64,000 bases of DNA from Arthrobacter sp. 131MFCol6.1 (lineage in GTDB: Bacteria > Actinomycetota > Actinomycetes > Actinomycetales > Micrococcaceae). The notes beneath the pieces are model-generated. The model worked only from the letters and a program-made list of their open reading frames with translations, was not told where the DNA came from and did no database searches. The DNA lies in NCBI RefSeq assembly GCF_000374925.1, contig NZ_KB895541.1:684122-748121 (forward strand), in the 5' to 3' direction. The position numbers and the translations under genes were made by a program. Positions 42,541 through 49,548 of this stretch are shown here, in pieces (position 1 is the first letter of the stretch; each line of letters begins with the position of its first letter).

Positions 42541-44241
42541 CTACAGGGGCACCGACCATTCCAGGCTGGTACCGGAGTCGGGCGCGCTCGTGATGGTGCA
42601 TTCGCCGTCGAGCATGCGCGCCCGGTCTTCGAGGTTGCTTAGCCCGTTGCGTTTTTCGGGTTGGGCGAACCCGGCGCCGTTGTCACTGATCACCACAGTC
42701 ACCCGGCCCCTGACGACCGCAACCGAGACCGAGATCGTATCCGCCCCGGAGTGCCGGATGGCGTTGCTGAGCCCCTCGGAAACCACGGCCACGACGTTAT
42801 CGGCCTTGTCCGGTGTCACGGCATCCACCGGTCCGGTGATGGTCAGGCGCGGCGGGAACGGCATCGACTTCGACGAGCTGCGTGTGACCCGACGGATCCG
42901 GCCGCTCAACAGTTCGATCTCGCCTGTGTTGCTCTTGAGCGAGTAAATGGTGTCGCGCAGGCTGCGGATCGCTTCGTCGAGTTCGCCGGTGATGTTGCGG
43001 ATGCGCTCCAGCGCCAGTTCCTCCTTGGTGAAACGGGTCAGGCTCTGCACGCTCAGCCCGGCGGCGAACAGCCGTTGGATGACGAGGTCGTGCAGGTCCC
43101 GGGCGATCCTGTCGCGGTCGGTGAAGACCAGGAGCTCCTCGCGCAGCCGGTGCACGCGGGCCAGTTCCAAGGCGAGGGCCACGTGGGAGCCGAAGACGGC
43201 CCCCATTTCGATGTCGGTCCGGGCGTAGCGCACCGACTCCTTGTCCCGTGCCAGCAGCAGGAGGCCGTGGTGGGCGCCCTGGGTACTCAGCGCCACTGCC
43301 AGCAGCGGGCCGGTGACGGCGCCGTCGACCTCTCCCAGCACTTCGGATGCGTCGTCGAACAGGACCGGCTCGCCGCCTTCGAGGACATCTTCCAGGAGCT
43401 TTGACTTTAAGTGCAGTGACCGTCCTGAAAACGCCGTGCCGCGCTCACCGGCGACGCCGATCACCACGTGGGCCACGCCGTTGGCGGCGGGGGCCACCAG
43501 CAGGGCGAGCGAGGACGCGGACTCCTGGAGCGCCCGGCCGGCGATCGGGTCCAGGCCGCCCGACGTATAGTCGCGGTCCGTGCTCAGCATCAGCCCGGAG
43601 ACGTCCATGCAGGCCTCCAGCCAACGTGCCCGGCGGCGGGCGTCGTCGTAGAGCCGGGCATTTTCGATGGCTACGCCGGCTGCTGCCGCCAAGGCGACGG
43701 CCAAGGCCTCGTCTTCGGGGGAAAAGTCCTCCCCGCCTTCTTTTTCCGTGAGGTAGAGGTTTCCGAACACCACGTCCCGGACGCGGACCGGTACCCCCAG
43801 GAAGGACTTCATGGGAGGGTGGTGTGCGGGGAACCCGTAGGCCTCGGGGTGCTTGCTCAGTTCATGCAGCCGGAGCGGCCGCGGGTCTGTGATCAGGAGG
43901 CCGAGGACGCCGTGGCCGGTTGGCAGCGGACCGATCTGCCGCGCCAGTTTGCCATCGATGCCGACGGTGATGAAGTGGCTGAGAGCGTGGTCATCACCGA
44001 TGACGCCAAGGGCGCCGAACCGGGCGTGCAACAACCGGCAGGCCGACCCGACCACGCGTTCCAGGACGGCATCAAGGCTCAGGTCCTCTGCCAGGGCGAC
44101 CACGGCTTCCAGCAGGCCGGCGATGCGTTCCTTGGATTGAAGCAGCTCTTCCGCCCGGGCGCCGAACCCCTTCAGCAACTCCTCAACTACGGGATTTGGC
44201 TCGGACACGGTATGGCCTGAGCCCTCACCCGTTGACTGCAT
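42541..44241 (-). CDS. DosS/DevS-like GAF-GAF sensor histidine kinase (heme sensor)
   Basis: A 566-aa cytosolic kinase with two GAF domains (about 40-185 and 210-355), a HisKA_3 dimer domain with phospho-His384 in DRIARDLHDLVIQRLF, and a HATPase domain (VVSEGLSNAIRHSG, then ISDNGAGFAQ). In the first GAF, FPAHHPPMKSFLGVPVRVRD matches the DosS segment that carries the proximal heme ligand His149; here it is His141. So it probably senses O2, NO, CO or redox state. The ATG at 44241 has GGGGGC upstream; a TTG at 44268 is less likely. It ends 52 nt from the convergent regulator gene. Confidence 0.92.
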   Translation of the reverse strand: MQSTGEGSGHTVSEPNPVVEELLKGFGARAEELLQSKERIAGLLEAVVALAEDLSLDAVLERVVGSACRLLHARFGALGVIGDDHALSHFITVGIDGKLARQIGPLPTGHGVLGLLITDPRPLRLHELSKHPEAYGFPAHHPPMKSFLGVPVRVRDVVFGNLYLTEKEGGEDFSPEDEALAVALAAAAGVAIENARLYDDARRRARWLEACMDVSGLMLSTDRDYTSGGLDPIAGRALQESASSLALLVAPAANGVAHVVIGVAGERGTAFSGRSLHLKSKLLEDVLEGGEPVLFDDASEVLGEVDGAVTGPLLAVALSTQGAHHGLLLLARDKESVRYARTDIEMGAVFGSHVALALELARVHRLREELLVFTDRDRIARDLHDLVIQRLFAAGLSVQSLTRFTKEELALERIRNITGELDEAIRSLRDTIYSLKSNTGEIELLSGRIRRVTRSSSKSMPFPPRLTITGPVDAVTPDKADNVVAVVSEGLSNAIRHSGADTISVSVAVVRGRVTVVISDNGAGFAQPEKRNGLSNLEDRARMLDGECTITSAPDSGTSLEWSVPL

Positions 44242-44348
44242 GTCATTGCCCCCAATCGCTCCGGCCAATGTAGACGCTGACGGCCCTATGCCAGAATAGC
44301 GCGAACGACTCAGGAAAGCCCCGGAATTCGGAGATAAACCCGGCGGCT

Positions 44349-44364
44349 GGGTCCATTTGCCCTA
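44349..44364 (+). promoter_or_regulatory. DosR-like box upstream of the second PPOX gene
   Basis: GGGTCCATTTGCCCTA, centred 32 nt from the centre of the -10 hexamer TACGCT (44386-44391), which is 7 nt before the ATG at 44399. Confidence 0.65.
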
Positions 44365-44398
44365 GCCGCCGTCAGCCCGGCCGCGTACGCTCGCCCGC

Positions 44399-44896
44399 AT
44401 GAGCACTGAATCGAGCCCGGGCCGTCACGAGCCAAAGGACCAGACCCACGCCGTCGAAGAACTCGACCACCACACATGCTGGCAGCTATTACGCAGTGTC
44501 TCGGTGGGCAGGCTGGCGGTCTGGGTGGACGATCATCCCGACATCTTCCCCATTAACTACAAAGTGGACCACGGCACGCTGGTGTTCCGGACCGCGGAGG
44601 GCACCAAGCTGCAGGCGGCCACCGGCGGCACGCCGGTGGCCGTGGAAGCCGACGGCATTAACGCGGACACTGGAGTCGCCTGGAGCGTTGTCATCAAGGG
44701 CCAAGCCGCGCCAGTGCAGAACCCCCAGGAGGTCATGGACACGGTGGGCCTGTTGCTGTTCCCGTGGCAGGCCGGAAAGAAGGAACACTTCGTCCGGATC
44801 ACGCCGGATACCGTCACGGGCAGGCGCTTCAAAGTGGTGCCGCCGCAGACGTGGTGGACACCCTTGGACGACGCCACGCGTTCCGGCCTCGAGTAA
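44399..44896 (+). CDS. Pyridoxamine 5'-phosphate oxidase-fold (FMN-binding) protein, second copy
   Basis: A 165-aa split-barrel flavoprotein related to the one at 40516: VGRLAVWVDDHPDIFPINYK, LVFRTAEGTKLQAATGGTPV and the C-terminal GRRFKVVPPQTWWTPL. The N-terminus has a short extra polar segment (MSTESSPGRHEPKDQTHAVE). The start coincides with the expected transcription start (TACGCT, 7 nt, ATG), so the message is probably leaderless and DosR-controlled. Likely role is FMN-dependent redox defence under low oxygen; the substrate is unknown. Confidence 0.85.
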   Translation: MSTESSPGRHEPKDQTHAVEELDHHTCWQLLRSVSVGRLAVWVDDHPDIFPINYKVDHGTLVFRTAEGTKLQAATGGTPVAVEADGINADTGVAWSVVIKGQAAPVQNPQEVMDTVGLLLFPWQAGKKEHFVRITPDTVTGRRFKVVPPQTWWTPLDDATRSGLE

Positions 44897-44913
44897 CCCC
44901 CACAAACACCTCT

Positions 44914-44970
44914 TGCGCTATCAGACCGGGCTGCCCTGAGGGCTTCAGGGCAGCCCGGTCTGATAACGCA
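44914..44970. terminator. Hairpin between convergent PPOX and transglutaminase genes
   Basis: A 26-bp stem with a single mismatch (44914-44939 with 44945-44970) and a 5-nt loop, core CAGACCGGGCTGCCCTGA. No T tract. Confidence 0.75.
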
Positions 44971-44990
44971 ACGCGGGGCGTGGGGTGCGC

Positions 44991-45842
44991 TTACGCGACG
45001 CGGGTGATTTCCACGCTGACGCTGAGGGCCGATCCCCCGCCGCCGGACAGGATGCCCTTCAGCGGCGGCACGTCGCGGTAGTCGCGGCCCCGGGCCACGG
45101 TGACGTGGAAGTCCCCCGCCGGTTTGTGGTTTGTCGGGTCCCAGCTGCGCCATTCGCCGTCCCACCACTCGAGCCACGCATGCGACTGGCCGGCAACCGT
45201 CTCGCCGAGCTCCGCCGTCGAACGCGGGTGAAGGTAGCCGGACACGTAGCGGGCCGGGATACCGCAGCTGCGCAGTGACCCGATGGCGAGGTGCGCCAGG
45301 TCCTGACAGACGCCCTGCCGCTGGTTCCAGGCCTGTTCGGCGTTGGTAGTGACGCCGGTGGAGCCCTTCATGTAGGTCATTTCACCGCGCATCCAGGCAA
45401 AGATCGCCATGGCGGCCTCGTGCGGCGATTTCCCCTCGACAACCCCGGGAATGATGGCGAGCACTTCGGAGCCGGGACCTGTCAGCTGGGACTGCGGAAT
45501 CCAGTCACTGAACTGGTTCAGCGTCTCCGGAGCGGACAGGACGTCCCACCCGACGATGTCGGCCTCGGCTGCGATCTTCTCGACCCGGTGCACCTCGACG
45601 GTGGTGGTGGACAGGACTTCGAGGTGCTCGTGCGGCATCTGCATGTCGAAGGCGGTCACCCGCGTGCCCCAGTAGTCGCGGTAGCTGCTCAGGGCCGCCT
45701 GTGAAGGCGAAACCTTCATGGAGGACTCCAGCACCACCTGCTGCGGGTCCGTCAGCGGGGTCATCCGGGCCTCGTTGTAGGACAGGGTGACGCGCTTGTT
45801 GTACTTGTAGGCCGTCTTGTGGACGATGTTCAGCCGGGTCAT
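44991..45842 (-). CDS. Transglutaminase-like cysteine protease/peptide ligase-associated protein
   Basis: A 283-aa protein with an N-terminal beta domain (RLNIVHKTAYKYNKRVTLSYNE, the bacterial transglutaminase N-region) and a papain-like core. The triad is visible: Cys in RQGVCQDLAHLAIG, His in GQSHAWLEWW and Asp in RSWDPTNHK. Such genes form a conserved trio with alpha-E and circularly permuted ATP-grasp proteins, thought to make and trim a peptide or amide product. The ATG overlaps the alpha-E stop by 4 nt. Confidence 0.9.
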   Translation of the reverse strand: MTRLNIVHKTAYKYNKRVTLSYNEARMTPLTDPQQVVLESSMKVSPSQAALSSYRDYWGTRVTAFDMQMPHEHLEVLSTTTVEVHRVEKIAAEADIVGWDVLSAPETLNQFSDWIPQSQLTGPGSEVLAIIPGVVEGKSPHEAAMAIFAWMRGEMTYMKGSTGVTTNAEQAWNQRQGVCQDLAHLAIGSLRSCGIPARYVSGYLHPRSTAELGETVAGQSHAWLEWWDGEWRSWDPTNHKPAGDFHVTVARGRDYRDVPPLKGILSGGGGSALSVSVEITRVA

Positions 45843-46765
45843 GAAACTTCTCCCACCCAGGCCAGCTCGTCTGCCTGATTGAAGTACTTACGGGAAATGG
45901 CGTCCGAGGCCTGCGACACGGCTTTTTGCACACGCTCCATGTGCTCCGGCAGCTCCGACATGAGGTCATCGGTGCGGTGGAACTCCAGGAAGGTGCGGGC
46001 CTGGCCGACGATCCGGCGGGCGTCGTTGATGAAGCCGACGCGCTGGGCCGAGGGGTCGAGCTTCGCCAGGCACTCGTCGGCGTCGCGCAGGGCGTAGACG
46101 ATGGACCGCGGGAACAGCCGGTCCAGCAGCAGGAATTCGGCCGCGTGCTGGTCCCCGAACGCCGCCCGGCGGGTCCGCAGGAACGATTCGTAGGCGCCGG
46201 CGCAGCGGAGCATGTTCACCCAGGACATGCCGGCCGAGAGGACATCGCGGGTGGAGAGCATGCGCGCGGTCATGTCGGCACGCTCCAGCGACCGGCCCAG
46301 GACCAGGAACTGCCAGCTCTCATCATGGCTGACGGTGGTGTCGGCCAGGCCGCTGACCATGGCGGTACGCTCCAGGACCCAGTTGCAGAAGCGGTAAGTG
46401 CCCACCACGTCCTTGCGGTGCTGGTTCAGCCCGTAGTAGGTCGTGTTGAGGCTTTCCCAGAGCCCGGAGGAGACGGTCTCGCGGGCTCGGCGGGCGTTTT
46501 CCCGGGCGGCACCGAGGGAACCTGCAATGGAGGTGGCACTCTGCTTGTCGTAGGCGAGGGCGTTGAGCAGTTCGGGCAGGCCGAAATCATCGCTTTGTGC
46601 GCGGGCACCCATGACGGCCAGGAGTTCCTGCGCCACGCTGCGCTGTTCCTCCATGGGCAGATGGTTGAGCCGTTCGAGGTGGACGTCGAGGATCCGGGCG
46701 GTACCGTCGGCCCGTTCCACGTAGCGGCCGATCCAAAACAATGACTCGGCAATACGGCTAAGCAT
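45839..46765 (-). CDS. Alpha-E domain protein (DUF403)
   Basis: A 308-aa all-helical protein beginning MLSRIAESLFWIGRYVERADGTARILDVHLE, the hallmark of the alpha-E family. Conserved Glu/Arg clusters continue (RSLERADMTARMLSTRDVL). No catalytic site is known; it is proposed to work with the ATP-grasp partner encoded just upstream, whose reading frame overlaps it by 8 nt. Confidence 0.92.
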   Translation of the reverse strand: MLSRIAESLFWIGRYVERADGTARILDVHLERLNHLPMEEQRSVAQELLAVMGARAQSDDFGLPELLNALAYDKQSATSIAGSLGAARENARRARETVSSGLWESLNTTYYGLNQHRKDVVGTYRFCNWVLERTAMVSGLADTTVSHDESWQFLVLGRSLERADMTARMLSTRDVLSAGMSWVNMLRCAGAYESFLRTRRAAFGDQHAAEFLLLDRLFPRSIVYALRDADECLAKLDPSAQRVGFINDARRIVGQARTFLEFHRTDDLMSELPEHMERVQKAVSQASDAISRKYFNQADELAWVGEVS

Positions 46766-48356
46766 TCGCGGTTACCTCCTGCGCATCAGAAATCTGCTGC
46801 TGCTGTTGCTGCTCTTTCTGGCTGTCGCGCCAGTTGCTCTCCACCGGCCAGACCGAAACCCGCTCGCGGACTGCGATGGTGGGCCGCGGGATCACTTCGA
46901 CGGGGACCTGCGGGGAGTCGGCCAGGACCCAGGTGTCCTTGGAGCCGCCGCCCTGGCTGGAATTGACGATCAGCGAGCCCTCCTTGAGCGCCACACGGGT
47001 CAGTCCGCCGGGGAGGACCCAGACGTCCTCGCCGTCATTGACGGCGAAGGGGCGCAGGTCCACGTGCCGGGGGCCGAACTTGTCGCCGCTGAGCGTCGGC
47101 ACCGTGGACAGCTGCAGCACAGGCTGGGCGATCCATCCGCGGGGGTCGGCGATGATCCGCTTGCGCAGGGCATCGAGTTCGTCCCTGGAAGCGTCCGGGC
47201 CGATCACCAGGCCCTTGCCGCCCGAGCCGTCCACCGGTTTGACCACGAGCTCGTCCAGGCGGTCCAGGACGTGTTCCCGGGCCTCCTTCTCTTCGAGCCG
47301 GAACGTGTCCACGTTGGCGATCACGGGCTCTTCGTTGAGGTAGTACCGGATGAGGTCGGGCACGTAGCTGTAGACGAGCTTGTCATCGGCGACGCCGTTG
47401 CCCACGGCGTTGGCGATCGTGACGCCGCCGGCGCGGGCGGCGTTGACCAGGCCGGGGCAGCCGAGCATGGAGTCGGCACGGAACTGCAGCGGGTCCAGGA
47501 ATTCGTCGTCGATGCGTTTGTAGATGACGTCGACACGCTGCTCGCCCGCCGTGGTGCGCATGTAGACCCGGTTGCCGCGGCAGATGAGGTCGCGGCCCTC
47601 GACGAGTTCGACACCCATGAGGCCGGCGAGCAGGGTGTGCTCGAAGTAGGCGCTGTTGAAGACGCCGGGGGTCAGGACGACCACGGTGGGATCGTCGACG
47701 CCGGAGGGCGCCGTCTTCCGCAGGGCGGACAGGAGCCGGCGGGGGTACTCCTCGACCGGGCGGATGAGCTGCTGGCCGAAGGCTTCGGGCAGGCCTTTGG
47801 CCATGGCCCGGCGGTTTTCGAGGACGTAGCTGACGCCCGAGGGCACGCGCACGTTGTCTTCCAGAACCCGGAATGTGCCCTCGGCGTCGCGGACGACGTC
47901 GATTCCGGAAATGTGGACCCGGACGCCCCCGGCCGGTTCAAAGCCGTGCACCTGGCGGTGGAAGTGGGCGCTGGTCGTGACGAGCTGGCGCGGGATGACG
48001 CCGTCGGACACCACCGTCATCTTGTCGTAGACGTCATTGAGGAAGGCTTCAAGAGCACGGACGCGCTGGGCCACACCGCGTTCGAGGACGCTCCATTCGT
48101 CGGCGGGGATCACCCGGGGGACGATGTCCAGGGGGAAGGGCCGTTCCTCACCGGCAAAGTCGAACGTCACGCCGCGGTCCAGGAAGGTCCGTGCCATGGA
48201 ATCGGCACGGGCGCTGACGTCAGCCAACGAGAGTTCGCGCAGGGCCAGGGCCACCTGCCCGTAGGATTTCCGGGCCTGCTGGCCGGGGGCAAACATCTCG
48301 TCGTAGGCGCCGGTGCGGCCGGCGGCCTCGGAGTACTCCTGGAATAGGTCAGACAT
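46758..48356 (-). CDS. Circularly permuted ATP-grasp protein (DUF404/DUF407 type)
   Basis: A 532-aa protein with the family's order of motifs: PRVIPADEWSVLERGVAQRVRAL near 85, FLNDVYDKMTVVSDGVIP, GVSYVLENRRAMAKGLPEAF, and the ATP-grasp part VKPVDGSGGKGLVIGPDASRDE. The glycine loop and following acidic residues are present, so the enzyme is probably an active amide or peptide ligase of unknown substrate. The start is the ATG at 48356 (MSDLFQEYSE); a GTG two codons earlier is possible. First gene of the trio. Confidence 0.9.
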   Translation of the reverse strand: MSDLFQEYSEAAGRTGAYDEMFAPGQQARKSYGQVALALRELSLADVSARADSMARTFLDRGVTFDFAGEERPFPLDIVPRVIPADEWSVLERGVAQRVRALEAFLNDVYDKMTVVSDGVIPRQLVTTSAHFHRQVHGFEPAGGVRVHISGIDVVRDAEGTFRVLEDNVRVPSGVSYVLENRRAMAKGLPEAFGQQLIRPVEEYPRRLLSALRKTAPSGVDDPTVVVLTPGVFNSAYFEHTLLAGLMGVELVEGRDLICRGNRVYMRTTAGEQRVDVIYKRIDDEFLDPLQFRADSMLGCPGLVNAARAGGVTIANAVGNGVADDKLVYSYVPDLIRYYLNEEPVIANVDTFRLEEKEAREHVLDRLDELVVKPVDGSGGKGLVIGPDASRDELDALRKRIIADPRGWIAQPVLQLSTVPTLSGDKFGPRHVDLRPFAVNDGEDVWVLPGGLTRVALKEGSLIVNSSQGGGSKDTWVLADSPQVPVEVIPRPTIAVRERVSVWPVESNWRDSQKEQQQQQQISDAQEVTANA

Positions 48357-48375
48357 GGTCACTAGCCAACCACTT

Positions 48376-48395
48376 TTTCGTTACGAAATCATTTC
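48376..48395. promoter_or_regulatory. Overlapping short palindromes in the divergent promoter of the ATP-grasp operon
   Basis: TTTCGT-T-ACGAAA (48376-48388) overlaps GAAAT-C-ATTTC (48385-48395). The stretch is AT-rich in an otherwise GC-rich 132-bp divergent gap between the ATP-grasp and YeiH genes. An operator is possible; no regulator can be named. Confidence 0.4.
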
Positions 48396-48488
48396 GACGG
48401 CCCGCGCCGCTGTTCCCGGTGGCACGTAGCCGCCTGCCGGGATGGCGGCGGTTACGGCTTTTCCGGCCGGGTACGGCAATGTAGGGGC

Positions 48489-49514
48489 GTGCCCCCGAAG
48501 AGATCCGCCGCCGCGTCAGGCCTAACAGCGGCCGCGCCTGGCCTGACCGGCGCTGCGGCGGCCGTCGCCGTTGCCGTCGCCGTCCACCTGCTCCTCCCCG
48601 CGCTGCCGGCGATGACCCTGGCCGTCCTCCTGGGGCTGCTGGCGGCCAACCTGCCGGGCGTATCTGGCTGGACCGCCGGGCCGGCGCGGCCCGGGCTGGA
48701 CTTCGCCGGCAAACACCTCATGCGGGCCGGAATCGTGCTGCTGGGCCTGAAAGTCAGCCTCGGCGACGTGCTGGGCCTGGGCTGGGCGGCGCTGCTGCTC
48801 GTGACCGCCGTGGTGCTGGCCGCCTTCGCCGGCACATACGGGATCAGCAGGCTTTTCCGGCTGCCTCCCCGCGTGGCGCTGCTGGTGGCCACGGGCTTCG
48901 CCATCTGTGGGGCCTCCGCGATCGGGGCGATGGCCGCCGTGCGCAAAATCCGGCAGGAAGAAACCGTGTTGCCCGTGGCGCTCGTAACCCTGTGCGGAAC
49001 GCTGGCAATCGGCGTGCTGCCGTTGCTCGCGCGGCCGCTGGGCCTGGGGCCGGAGCTCTTCGGGGCGTGGACCGGCGCCTCGGTGCACGACGTCGGACAG
49101 GTGGTCGCCACCGCCCAGACCGCGGGCACCGCGGCCCTGGCCGTCGCCGTCGTCGTCAAACTCACCCGGGTGATCCTGCTGGCGCCGATGGTCGCCGCCG
49201 CGGGCTTCCACCACCGGCTGGGCACCGCGGCCGACGGAGCCAAGCGCCCCCCGGTGATCCCGCTGTTCGTCATCGGATTCGTGGCCCTGGCGGCCCTGCG
49301 AACCACCGGGTGGCTGTCCCCCGCGGTCCTGGATGCGGCCGCCGCCCTTCAGGACCTGCTGCTGGGCATGGCCTTGTTCGGGCTGGGCTCCGCCGTCCGG
49401 GTGCGGCAACTGGTGCACACCGGCGCACGCGCGCTGCTGGCCGCGCTGGCGTCCTGGCTGCTGATCGCCCTGCTGGGCCTGGCGGCCGCCTTTCTGATGT
49501 TCCCGCCGGCGTGA
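48489..49514 (+). CDS. YeiH family membrane protein (putative sulfate exporter family)
   Basis: A 341-aa protein with about ten membrane helices. Family sequence includes GKHLMRAGIVLLGLKVSLGDVLGLG, FAICGASAIGAMAAVRKIRQEE and WTGASVHDVGQVVATAQTAG. The family label of putative sulfate exporter is not well proven. Start is the GTG at 48489 with AGGGG just upstream. Ends 34 nt before pepN. Confidence 0.86.
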   Translation: MPPKRSAAASGLTAAAPGLTGAAAAVAVAVAVHLLLPALPAMTLAVLLGLLAANLPGVSGWTAGPARPGLDFAGKHLMRAGIVLLGLKVSLGDVLGLGWAALLLVTAVVLAAFAGTYGISRLFRLPPRVALLVATGFAICGASAIGAMAAVRKIRQEETVLPVALVTLCGTLAIGVLPLLARPLGLGPELFGAWTGASVHDVGQVVATAQTAGTAALAVAVVVKLTRVILLAPMVAAAGFHHRLGTAADGAKRPPVIPLFVIGFVALAALRTTGWLSPAVLDAAAALQDLLLGMALFGLGSAVRVRQLVHTGARALLAALASWLLIALLGLAAAFLMFPPA

Positions 49515-49548
49515 CCGGGCGCACACGCTCCCGTGATTAGATAGCTGG

